From contig WFOJ01000041.1 in the NCBI GenBank assembly GCA_015488125.1, positions 1 to 5,933 on the forward strand: a DNA stretch of 5,933 bases, written 5' to 3'. Both the position numbers and the translations under genes were made by a program. This DNA comes from Mariprofundaceae bacterium. Lineage in GTDB: Bacteria; Pseudomonadota; Zetaproteobacteria; Mariprofundales; Mariprofundaceae. This document shows, piece by piece, positions 1 through 5,859 of this stretch; the first letter of the stretch is position 1, and every line of letters begins with the position of its first letter. The notes beneath the pieces were generated by a model, which saw only the letters and a program-made list of their open reading frames with translations, was not told the DNA's origin and made no database searches.

Positions 1-2
1 GC

Positions 3-434
3 ACTGATGCATGGACGTATTATGAAACGCTTGGCGGCGGTATGGGCGCATCTGCCGCCGGCGATGGCCTGAATGCCGTGCAGTGCCATATGACCAATAC
101 GGCCAATACGTCGATTGAAACCATGGAAAGCTGCTATCCGTTGCGCCTGCATCGCTATGCAATTCGGCGGGGTTCTGGTGGCGCTGGTCGGCATCGTGGT
201 GGTGATGGTATGATTCGTGAATGGGAGGTATTGCAGCCTTGTACCTTGTCCATTATCAGCGAGCGTCGTCGCCATGCACCAAGTGGTAGTCGGAGTGGTA
301 TGCCGGGGCAGCCAGGTGAAAACCTGTTGTGGCGTGATCATCAATGGCATATACTGCCTGCCAAGTGTTCATTGGCGCTTAACGCAGGTGAACGCATTCG
401 GGTGAGTACCCCAGGGGGCGGTGGCATGGGGTAA
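3..434 (+). CDS. Hydantoinase B / 5-oxoprolinase family protein, C-terminal part (5' end outside window)
   Basis: The reading frame is open from the left edge (first full codon at 3) to a TAA at 432-434, giving about 143 residues of the C-terminal end of a HyuB-type protein. The family signatures appear in the expected order: YYETLGGGMGA near the edge, then HMTNTANTSIE, YPLRLHRYAIRRGSGGAGRHRGG, SERRRHAPSG, MPGQPGENL and the terminal TPGGGGMG. Family members are large subunits of ATP-dependent hydantoinases or 5-oxoprolinases, which open cyclic amides such as 5-oxoproline or hydantoins in the cytoplasm; the related acetone carboxylase subunit shares the fold. The substrate cannot be told from this fragment. 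The protein ends right after the Gly-rich motif, as compact 5-oxoprolinase-like members do. An ATG at 42 lies inside the conserved domain and is not the real start. It lies 158 bases upstream of atpI and is functionally unrelated to ATP synthase; it is probably a separate transcription unit, though I see no clear terminator after it. Confidence 0.9.
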   Translation, partial: TDAWTYYETLGGGMGASAAGDGLNAVQCHMTNTANTSIETMESCYPLRLHRYAIRRGSGGAGRHRGGDGMIREWEVLQPCTLSIISERRRHAPSGSRSGMPGQPGENLLWRDHQWHILPAKCSLALNAGERIRVSTPGGGGMG

Positions 435-493
435 CAAGGTGCTGTTTTTACGTGTTGCAAGTGGAATTATTCCCCCTTTTTGATCGAAAAAAC

Positions 494-522
494 TTGCCAT
501 GTCATGTGTTTTCTGCTAAAAA
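494..522 (+). promoter_or_regulatory. Candidate sigma-70 promoter for the atp operon
   Basis: In the 158-base gap before atpI there is a TTGCCA -35-like hexamer (494-499), a 17-base spacer, and a TAAAAA -10-like hexamer (517-522) preceded by TGC, which gives an extended -10 (TGN). A/T-rich sequence lies just upstream of the -35 element (roughly 476-492). The stretch after the -10 is rich in C and G (524-531), like the discriminators of growth-rate-controlled promoters. The inferred start point near 529 would leave a 5' leader of about 64 bases. This is pattern matching by eye and the -10 matches the consensus only partly, but it is the best candidate in the gap and the position suits an operon promoter. 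Confidence 0.4.
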
Positions 523-566
523 TCGCCCCGCACAACATTGAGGGCAGAGGGGTTCTTATTGCTCAT

Positions 567-580
567 CAGTTGTCTAACTG
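567..580 (+). promoter_or_regulatory. Small stem-loop just upstream of the atpI start
   Basis: CAGTT (567-571) and AACTG (576-580) form a perfect 5-base-pair stem with the loop GTCT, ending 12 bases before the atpI ATG at 593. It occupies the area where a ribosome would land. A short stem like this can arise by chance, so a regulatory role is only a suggestion. It is noted because the same place lacks a normal Shine-Dalgarno sequence. Confidence 0.25.
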
Positions 581-592
581 GCTGATTCTACT

Positions 593-982
593 ATGGAAAA
601 TGCCCAGTATTCACAAATAAAAGCGCTGTTTCTTGTTCACTTTTTGGTGGCAGGTGTGTTGGCGGGAGGGAGTTTTTTTCTCTTTGATGCCAGGGTTGCG
701 TTGTCGCTTTTCAGTGGTGGTGCGCTTGCGGTTTTGGCTGGTTGGCATGTTTTCAGGAGTTTGCGTCAAACAACTGGTAACGACCCTGAGCAAGGGCGAC
801 GGCAATTGTTGAAGTCAGCGCTGTTTCGCTATGTGATGGCACTGTTTTTGTTGTGGTTTTGCTACCGGGTGGGACTGGCTTTGCCAGTGGTGGCCGCAGG
901 TTTCTTTGTCGCACAACTTGTGACCTACCTGTATTTTTTTTATTTGCTGCAAAAAGATCAACGGCAGTCAGAGCTGTCCTGA
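593..982 (+). CDS. atpI: ATP synthase accessory protein AtpI
   Basis: This encodes a 129-residue hydrophobic protein at the head of the atp operon, the position and size typical of AtpI (about 125-130 residues). Four membrane segments can be placed at about residues 11-31, 35-57, 78-95 and 98-119, with a polar loop at 57-73 (RSLRQTTGNDPEQGRR) and a charged tail. The LFSGGALAVLAGWHVF stretch matches the small-residue second helix of the family. AtpI proteins are non-stoichiometric; work on other bacteria links them to c-ring assembly and, in Bacillus, to Mg2+ handling. The acidic residue often seen in the third helix (GEAFK in E. coli) is not obvious here, where the aligned stretch reads SALFR. 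The ATG at 593 is chosen because an in-frame stop (TAA 575-577) lies just upstream, but no Shine-Dalgarno is visible before it. The family is weakly conserved, so assignment rests on topology plus context. Confidence 0.88.
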   Translation: MENAQYSQIKALFLVHFLVAGVLAGGSFFLFDARVALSLFSGGALAVLAGWHVFRSLRQTTGNDPEQGRRQLLKSALFRYVMALFLLWFCYRVGLALPVVAAGFFVAQLVTYLYFFYLLQKDQRQSELS

Positions 983-1096
983 ATACTGGCAAAAAGTTTT
1001 AATTGAAAAGGCGCGTTGGGTGTCTGTCGCTCGTGCTGCGGATGCCGTCGTCTTCGCGTCAAACCATCCCGTCAGGGAAACAAAAGGGGAATGTGA
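983..1096 (+). other. Intergenic spacer atpI-atpB with the atpB ribosome binding site
   Basis: This 114-base gap is the longest inside the operon. Its only clear element is the AGGGGA Shine-Dalgarno at 1085-1090, six bases before the GTG start of atpB. An ATG at 1091 is followed at once by TGA (1094-1096), so it cannot start a protein. I see no convincing promoter, terminator or small gene in the rest. Confidence 0.6.
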
Positions 1097-1972
1097 GTGA
1101 GTACAGCATCACACGCTGACGACAAGGCGATCAGCGCACACCTTGATTACTGGACGTATCAGTTTGATCCAGGCAGTCATTTCATGCAGATCCATCTTGA
1201 CACCATGCTGGTGACGTTAACAGTGGCTGCACTGATTATCGGTTTTTCCCTGTGGTTGCGCGGCAAAATTGTTGATGGTGCGCCAAGAGGGGCGCAAAAT
1301 GCCGTGGAAGCCCTGATCGGTTTTGTGAATGATACAGTTCGGGATAATTTTCCGGTACACAACCCGATTATTGCGCCGCTGGCGCTGACGATTTTCGTTT
1401 TTGTGTTTTTGTGTAACTGTATTGATATTTTGCCTGCTTATTTACTTGGTCATACGGCACATTTATTTGGCATTGAGCATTTCCGCCCTGTGCCAACCAA
1501 CGATCTTAATTTGCCAGTGGCCATGGCTGTCGTGGTGTTTGCCATGGTGTTGTATTATGAGTTCAAGCTCAAACCGGGGCATTTTGTCAAGGAGTTGTTA
1601 TTGCAGCCCTTTGCCTCGTTGCTATTGGGTTCCAAAAATCCCGTCGTCAAACTGCTCGGTGTGCTGCTGATTCCGCTGAATCTCACGCTCAAGATTATTG
1701 AAGAGCTGGCCAAGCCGCTGAGTCTTTCCTTTCGTTTGTTCGGTAATATGTTTGCCGGCGAAGTGATCTTCTTGCTAATCGCCATGTTGTTGTTGGTTGG
1801 TAGTCTTGATGAATTGGCCAGTTTTGGTGGCCTGTTGTCGGAAGTGATCGGCTTTTTCGTCGGTCTTGGCTGGTCGTTGTTTCATATGTTCATTGGCCTG
1901 TTGCAAGCCTTTATTTTTATGATTCTGTCGGTGGTGTATTTATCCATTGCCCACCAGCCGGCGGAACATTGA
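1097..1972 (+). CDS. atpB: F1Fo ATP synthase subunit a
   Basis: Subunit a is the stator of the Fo motor: it provides the two half-channels that bring ions to and from the c ring. The protein has 291 residues (E. coli 271). The essential arginine sits in the hallmark LAKPLSLSFRLFGNMFAGE as R213 (E. coli R210), followed by E222 (E. coli E219). The C-terminal helix LFHMFIGLLQAFIFMILSVV carries H263 and Q270, matching E. coli H245 and Q252. IDILPAYLLG near 109-118 and KELLLQPF near 165-172 are further family motifs. The spacing between E222 and H263 is 15 residues longer than in E. coli, adding a loop with acidic residues (D238, E239, E249). Translation starts at GTG 1097, preceded by AGGGGA with a 6-base spacer; the ATG at 1091 is out of frame and stops at once. 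The atpE gene follows after 58 bases. Confidence 0.97.
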   Translation: MSTASHADDKAISAHLDYWTYQFDPGSHFMQIHLDTMLVTLTVAALIIGFSLWLRGKIVDGAPRGAQNAVEALIGFVNDTVRDNFPVHNPIIAPLALTIFVFVFLCNCIDILPAYLLGHTAHLFGIEHFRPVPTNDLNLPVAMAVVVFAMVLYYEFKLKPGHFVKELLLQPFASLLLGSKNPVVKLLGVLLIPLNLTLKIIEELAKPLSLSFRLFGNMFAGEVIFLLIAMLLLVGSLDELASFGGLLSEVIGFFVGLGWSLFHMFIGLLQAFIFMILSVVYLSIAHQPAEH

Positions 1973-1974
1973 CC

Positions 1975-1996
1975 AACGACGCGCATAGGCATCGTT
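1975..1996 (+). promoter_or_regulatory. Imperfect hairpin between atpB and atpE
   Basis: AACGACGC (1975-1982) and GCATCGTT (1989-1996) pair over eight positions with a single C/A mismatch around a 6-base loop (GCATAG). It starts three bases after the atpB stop and ends about 20 bases before the atpE Shine-Dalgarno. No U tract follows, so it is not a terminator. It could protect the 5' side of a processed atpE message or block reading from atpB, but this is inference. Confidence 0.4.
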
Positions 1997-1999
1997 ATC

Positions 2000-2030
2000 C
2001 CAGTTTCATTTAATCTAAAGGAGTAAATAA
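2000..2030 (+). promoter_or_regulatory. Strong atpE translation initiation region
   Basis: A TAAAGGAG Shine-Dalgarno (2016-2023) lies seven bases before the atpE ATG, the best match to the 16S 3' end in the window. It is preceded by a U-rich, G-poor stretch (about 2003-2016) and followed by an A-rich spacer (TAAATAA), so the site should be open in the RNA. E. coli atpE is also known for a strong, U-rich initiation region that supplies the many copies of subunit c. Confidence 0.75.
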
Positions 2031-2285
2031 ATGGAAGCTACAACAATCATCACCGCAGCGTCTGCAATCTCTGTGGGTATCATTCTGGCCGCCGCAGGTC
2101 TGGGTTCGGCTATCGGGTGGGGTCTGATTTGTTCCAAGACACTGGAGGGAATTTCCCGTCAGCCTGAGATGCGTCCGCAGTTGATGTTCAATATGTTTAT
2201 TTTTGCTGGTCTGATGGAATCTTTCCCGTTCATTATCATGGCGTTTGCGCTGTGGTTCCTGTTTGCTAACCCATTCCTCGGCTAA
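2031..2285 (+). CDS. atpE: F1Fo ATP synthase subunit c
   Basis: This encodes the 84-residue proteolipid of the rotor ring, two membrane helices (about residues 9-33 and 52-80) joined by the polar loop that touches gamma and epsilon. The loop signature is R43-Q44-P45 in LEGISRQPEMRP. The ion-binding carboxylate is E63 in GLMESFPFI, equivalent to E. coli D61. The first helix keeps the small-residue packing motif in GLGSAIGWG (G25, A27, G29, G31). W30 falls at the position of the Na+-binding Gln of Na+-type rings (Q32 of Ilyobacter), and F65 and I68 replace their Thr and Tyr, while S64 is kept; proton coupling is therefore expected. The E. coli protein has 79 residues; the ending ANPFLG is common in c subunits. 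It has the strongest ribosome binding site of the operon, an imperfect hairpin upstream and a GC-rich hairpin downstream. Confidence 0.98.
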   Translation: MEATTIITAASAISVGIILAAAGLGSAIGWGLICSKTLEGISRQPEMRPQLMFNMFIFAGLMESFPFIIMAFALWFLFANPFLG

Positions 2286-2303
2286 TATCGATTCAAGGCT
2301 GTC

Positions 2304-2329
2304 GGGCAGGTCAGTTGGCCTGCCCTTTT
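2304..2329 (+). terminator. Terminator-like hairpin between atpE and atpF (probable attenuator or mRNA-stability element)
   Basis: GGGCAGG (2304-2310) and CCTGCCC (2319-2325) form a perfect, GC-rich 7-base-pair stem with an 8-base loop (TCAGTTGG), followed directly by four T residues (2326-2329). This has the shape of a Rho-independent terminator with a short U tract. It lies 18 bases after the atpE stop, and essential genes for the same complex continue downstream, so complete termination is unlikely. Partial termination or protection of the atpE 3' end would raise atpE message above the rest. Confidence 0.65.
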
Positions 2330-2358
2330 GAAACCACAGGGATGAGAGGAGTAACAAG

Positions 2359-2835
2359 GTGAATATTGATCTGACATTTGTTGGCCAGATTATTGTCTTC
2401 GTTGCCATGGTGTTGTTGCTAAAGCGTCTTCTTTATGCACCCATCAATGATGCAATGGAAGCTCGAACGAAGAAGATTGAAGATGGTTTGGCGGCAGCCT
2501 CGGCTGGCGAAGAGGCCAGACTGAGAGCAGAAGAAGAAGCTGAGAAGCGTATTGCCGAAGCCAAGCATCAGGCGCAGGAAATTGTTGCTGCTGCCGAGCG
2601 TCGCGCTGCCGAATTACAGGAAGAATCGACACTGCGGGCGCGCAAGGATGCCGCTGCCATTGTTGATGCCGGCAAGGCTGAACTGGAAGCTGAAAAGAAT
2701 CGTGCCCGTCAGGAACTGCGTGCCGAGGTTGCTGCTATTTCCATGGCTGCCGCAGAGAAGATTCTTGGTGTTGAACTGGATGCCAGTCGCCACAGTGCCT
2801 TGATTGACGAAGCCATCAGCAAGGAACTGGCATGA
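2359..2835 (+). CDS. atpF: F1Fo ATP synthase subunit b
   Basis: Subunit b is the peripheral-stalk protein, two copies of which link subunit a to delta and alpha. It has 158 residues (E. coli 156). The N-terminal membrane anchor spans about residues 6-26, starting MNIDLTFVGQIIVFVAMV like the E. coli form; R36 of E. coli is conserved here in DAMEARTKKIEDGL. Residues from about 40 to 125 are highly charged, Ala-rich and predicted coiled coil. AAAEKILG (130-137) matches the conserved C-terminal AGAEKII region, and the end binds delta. The start is GTG 2359, with AGAGGAG at 2345-2351 and a 7-base spacer; the N-terminal match supports it. The stop overlaps the atpH start by four bases (ATGA, 2832-2835), so atpF and atpH are probably translationally coupled. 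There is a single b gene, not the b/b' pair of phototrophs and alphaproteobacteria. Confidence 0.97.
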   Translation: MNIDLTFVGQIIVFVAMVLLLKRLLYAPINDAMEARTKKIEDGLAAASAGEEARLRAEEEAEKRIAEAKHQAQEIVAAAERRAAELQEESTLRARKDAAAIVDAGKAELEAEKNRARQELRAEVAAISMAAAEKILGVELDASRHSALIDEAISKELA

Positions 2836-3356
2836 GTGCGGCCAAGGTTGCGCGTCGTTATGCTGCTGCCTTGTTTGAACTTCATCAGCAGGGGTTGGTA
2901 GATCGCGATGAGCTGAGTAATGCGGCATGTGCTGTGGCCGATCCTGTGGCTGCTCCGTTTCTTGCCTCTCCTGATTTTGACAAGGGCGTCAAGGCCATGG
3001 TGGTCAAGACGGCGATCAAAATGGAGAAAGAAAGCGTTGTAACACGCTTGATCGATTTACTGAGTGAACGGGGTAAACTCGTTTTGCTGCCTGAGATTGA
3101 GCTGCAACTGGCGGCGATGATTGCTCGCGCTGAAAGCCAGACAGCGGTGGATGTTACGGTTGCGACCACCCTGGATAAACGGGAGGAGTCAGCGCTTCTT
3201 GAGGCGCTTAGACGCACGCATGGTGGCGATATTCAGCTGCATATACGGCAGGATCGTTCCATTCTTGGTGGCCTTATCGTACAGATCGGTGATCGCAAGA
3301 TTGATGCTTCGGTACGCGGCAAACTTGATGCACTGAAACAGGCGATCAGCAACTAA
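2832..3356 (+). CDS. atpH: F1Fo ATP synthase subunit delta
   Basis: Delta (OSCP-like) caps the F1 head and ties it to the b dimer. The protein has 174 residues (E. coli 177). The N-terminal helical domain begins with KVARRYAAALFEL, the usual (V)ARxYAxALF motif. The C-terminal domain carries the family signature in DRSILGGLIVQIGDRKIDAS (about residues 141-160) followed by VRGKLDAL. The ATG at 2832 lies within the stop of atpF (ATGA overlap); AAGGAA at 2821-2826 inside atpF gives a 5-base spacer, so it has its own modest ribosome binding site as well as likely coupling. Subunit a, b and c genes precede it and atpA follows after 61 bases. Confidence 0.97.
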   Translation: MSAAKVARRYAAALFELHQQGLVDRDELSNAACAVADPVAAPFLASPDFDKGVKAMVVKTAIKMEKESVVTRLIDLLSERGKLVLLPEIELQLAAMIARAESQTAVDVTVATTLDKREESALLEALRRTHGGDIQLHIRQDRSILGGLIVQIGDRKIDASVRGKLDALKQAISN

Positions 3357-3417
3357 TACCAGGTGGCGCGTAGCGTTTCCTATTGATTGAACAGATGAAT
3401 AACAACAGAGGTTGAAA

Positions 3418-4959
3418 ATGAAGCTCGACACAGCGGAAATCAGTTCCATTATTAAAGAGCAGATTCAAGGCTTTGAGTCTGCTGCAGCTGATGTAAACGT
3501 GGGCCGAATTATCTCCGTTGCAGATGGCGTGGCATTGATCCACGGACTGGCGGGTGCCATGTCTGGTGAAATGCTTGAATTCCCGAATGAAACGACCGGC
3601 ATGGTATTGAATCTTGAAGAAGACTGTGTCGGTGCGGTGATTTTTGGTGAATATACCCATTTGCGCGAGGGTGATGAAGTTCGCTCTACCGGCAAAATTT
3701 TTGAAGTCCCCGTTGGCCCAGAACTGAAGGGTCGCGTGGTGAATGCGTTGGGCCAGCCAATTGATGGCCTGGGCGCTATTAACGCTACGGCCACGGATGT
3801 GGTAGAGAAGGTGGCACCTGGCGTCATTGAGCGCAAGAGCGTTGATCAACCCCTGGCGACAGGCATCAAGGCCATTGATGCCATGATCCCTATTGGTCGT
3901 GGCCAGCGTGAGCTGATTATTGGCGATCGTCAGACAGGCAAGACGGCAATTGCTATTGATACCATGATTAACCAGAAGGATTCCGGTGTTACCTGTGTGT
4001 ATGTCGCTGTCGGTCAGAAGGCTGCAACGGTGGCCAATGTAGTTCGCACTCTGAAAGAGCATGGGGCACTGGATAATACCATTATCGTTTCTGCGTCTGC
4101 CTCTGAATCTGCGGCATTGCAGTATATCGCGCCGTACACCGGTTGCACCATGGGTGAATATTTCCGTGATCGCGGTGAAGATGCGTTGATTATTTATGAT
4201 GATCTGACCAAGCAGGCGTGGGCCTATCGTCAGGTATCACTGATTCTGCGTCGCCCGCCGGGTCGTGAAGCCTATCCTGGTGATGTATTTTACCTGCACT
4301 CCCGTTTGTTGGAGCGTGCTTCCCGTGTTTCTGAAGCCTATGTGGAAAAATTCACCAATGGCAAGGTAACCGGCAAGACAGGTTCGCTGACGGCCTTGCC
4401 GATTATTGAAACCCAGGAAGGCGATGTGTCCGCTTTTGTGCCGACCAATGTTATTTCCATTACTGATGGTCAGATCTTCCTGGAAACAGGTTTGTTCAAT
4501 GCTGGTCAGCGTCCTGCTGTTAATGTTGGTCTTTCGGTCTCCCGTGTCGGTGGCGCAGCCCAGACCAAGGCAGTGAAGAAGGTCGGTGGCGGCTTGCGTC
4601 TGGATCTGGCACAGTACCGTGAACTGGCAGCCTTTGCCCAGTTTGCTTCCGATCTGGATGAGGGCACCCGCAAGCAGATTGAACGTGGCAAGCGCGGCAT
4701 GGAGGCACTGAAGCAGAACGAGAACAGCCCAATGTCGGTCGCTGAAATCACGGCGATTCTTTATGCGCTGGGCCATGGCGATCTGGATGATATTGAGTCT
4801 GACAAGGTGGTAGCGTTTGAAGCTGCGCTGATGTCTTACCTCAATCATGATGAGAAGGCACTGATGGAAGAGCTGAATGAAAAGGCTGCGCTTAGCGACA
4901 GCATTGTCGATCGTTTGAACAAGGCGATTGCCAACTTCAAATCCACCGGCACCTGGTAA
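3418..4959 (+). CDS. atpA: F1Fo ATP synthase subunit alpha
   Basis: Alpha is the regulatory, nucleotide-binding subunit of the F1 hexamer (three copies), cytoplasmic, alternating with beta. From the ATG at 3418 the protein has 513 residues, the same length as in E. coli, starting MKLDTAEISSIIKEQI. The P-loop GDRQTGKT occupies residues 169-176 with K175, and the arginine finger R376 lies in SVSRVGGAAQ, both at E. coli numbering. ALIIYDDLTKQAWAYRQ and RRPPGREAYPGDVFYLHSRL are further family signatures; the N-terminal beta barrel (about 25-95) and C-terminal helical domain (about 380-513) are complete. A TTG at 3412 is in frame but lies directly against the AGAGG Shine-Dalgarno (3407-3411), whereas ATG 3418 has a 6-base spacer and the usual N-terminus, so 3418 is chosen. 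The 61-base gap before it holds nothing else I can identify. Confidence 0.98.
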   Translation: MKLDTAEISSIIKEQIQGFESAAADVNVGRIISVADGVALIHGLAGAMSGEMLEFPNETTGMVLNLEEDCVGAVIFGEYTHLREGDEVRSTGKIFEVPVGPELKGRVVNALGQPIDGLGAINATATDVVEKVAPGVIERKSVDQPLATGIKAIDAMIPIGRGQRELIIGDRQTGKTAIAIDTMINQKDSGVTCVYVAVGQKAATVANVVRTLKEHGALDNTIIVSASASESAALQYIAPYTGCTMGEYFRDRGEDALIIYDDLTKQAWAYRQVSLILRRPPGREAYPGDVFYLHSRLLERASRVSEAYVEKFTNGKVTGKTGSLTALPIIETQEGDVSAFVPTNVISITDGQIFLETGLFNAGQRPAVNVGLSVSRVGGAAQTKAVKKVGGGLRLDLAQYRELAAFAQFASDLDEGTRKQIERGKRGMEALKQNENSPMSVAEITAILYALGHGDLDDIESDKVVAFEAALMSYLNHDEKALMEELNEKAALSDSIVDRLNKAIANFKSTGTW

Positions 4960-4969
4960 GGAGTAGATC

Positions 4970-5827
4970 GTGGCTTCTGCAAAGGAAATACGTGGGCAGA
5001 TCAAGGCGATTCAGAATACCGGTAAGATTACCAAAGCCATGGAAATGGTGGCTGCCTCCAAAATGCGCAAAGCGCAGCAGCAGGTGATTGATGCACGCGC
5101 CTATGCGGAAGGCATTCGCCGGGTGATTGCCAATCTGATGCAGGCACACCCTGAATATCGGCATCCTTTTATCACACCACGCGATGAGGTGAAGCGCATT
5201 GGCCTGATTGTTATCAGTACGGACAAAGGTCTTTGCGGCGGCCTGAACACCAATGCCATGAAAAAAGCGGTGCAGGTACTCAAGTCTGTGGATGTGGCGG
5301 CGGATGTGATGAATATTGGACGACGCGGTGGTATGTTCATGCGTCGTTGCAACGTCCCGATCATTGGCAGTGTGGAAAATATTAACGATCAACCGAGTAT
5401 GGATGAGATTCTGGGCGTGGTTCAGGTGGCGATGAAGCATTACCTGGAAGGCAAGCTCGATGAGGTGCATCTGGTGTACAGCGAGTTCGTCAACACCATG
5501 ACGCAGATGCCTGTCGCCAGTCGTCTGATGCCTTGCCCCATGCCGGAAGAAGAAACGCATGGTGGCTACTGGGATTATCTGTATGAGCCAGACAGCAAGG
5601 AAGTGCTGGAGGGGCTGTTGCAGCGTTATATTGAGTCACTTGTTTTTCAGGGTGTACTGGAAAACAAGGCATGCGAGCATTCTGCCCGCATGGTGGCGAT
5701 GAAAGCGGCGACCGATAATGCCAAATCGATTGTCCGCGATTTGCGCATTACCTATAACAAGGCCCGGCAGGCAGCAATTACTCAGGAAATTGCCGAGATC
5801 TGTTCGGGTGCCGCAGCGTCGGCCTGA
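4970..5827 (+). CDS. atpG: F1Fo ATP synthase subunit gamma
   Basis: Gamma is the rotating central shaft that couples the c ring to the catalytic sites. It has 285 residues (E. coli 287). The N-terminal helix reads AKEIRGQIKAIQNTGKITKA followed by MEMVAASKMRKAQ, and includes the conserved Met (M24, E. coli gammaM23 by mature numbering). STDKGLCGGLN (about 83-93) is the central family motif, and SWDYLYEPD-like GYWDYLYEPDSKEVL precedes the C-terminal helix RMVAMKAATDNAKSIV...YNKARQAAITQEIAEI that pairs with the N-terminal helix inside the hexamer. No extra regulatory insertion of the chloroplast or cyanobacterial kind is seen. The GTG start at 4970 follows the atpA stop by 10 bases; AAGGAG (4958-4963) overlaps that stop, with a 6-base spacer, so translation is closely linked to atpA. 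Confidence 0.98.
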   Translation: MASAKEIRGQIKAIQNTGKITKAMEMVAASKMRKAQQQVIDARAYAEGIRRVIANLMQAHPEYRHPFITPRDEVKRIGLIVISTDKGLCGGLNTNAMKKAVQVLKSVDVAADVMNIGRRGGMFMRRCNVPIIGSVENINDQPSMDEILGVVQVAMKHYLEGKLDEVHLVYSEFVNTMTQMPVASRLMPCPMPEEETHGGYWDYLYEPDSKEVLEGLLQRYIESLVFQGVLENKACEHSARMVAMKAATDNAKSIVRDLRITYNKARQAAITQEIAEICSGAAASA

Positions 5828-5859
5828 TCCACTGGTTAAATTGAGTTAGAGAGGAAATT

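Noticed and set aside
476..490. TTTTT-GATCG-AAAAA near-palindrome in the gap before atpI as a terminator for the upstream gene
   Set aside because: The stem would be only A-U pairs with no GC-rich base and no following U tract, so it is unlikely to end transcription.
1091..1096. Start-stop pair ATG-TGA just before the atpB GTG
   Set aside because: The ATG touches the Shine-Dalgarno with no spacer, so initiation there is unlikely; it is probably a chance result of the GTGAGTGA context.
1042..1110. Short open frame starting at ATG 1042 in the atpI-atpB gap and running into atpB
   Set aside because: It has no Shine-Dalgarno, is only about 20 codons long and resembles nothing I know.
431..2361. 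The 11-base sequence GTAACAAGGTG occurs at 431-441 (end of the HyuB gene) and at 2351-2361 (atpF start)
   Set aside because: A few exact 11-base repeats are expected by chance in 6 kb, and the flanks do not match, so it is not treated as a repeat or attachment site.
3412..3417. TTG at 3412 as the atpA start
   Set aside because: It abuts the Shine-Dalgarno and would add two residues to an otherwise standard N-terminus; ATG 3418 fits spacing and family length.
3346..4062. Long open frames on the - strand opposite atpA (also 4237-5004 and 4937-5560)
   Set aside because: They lie wholly opposite well-conserved ATP synthase genes, have no ribosome sites or recognisable domains, and have the odd composition of antisense shadows.
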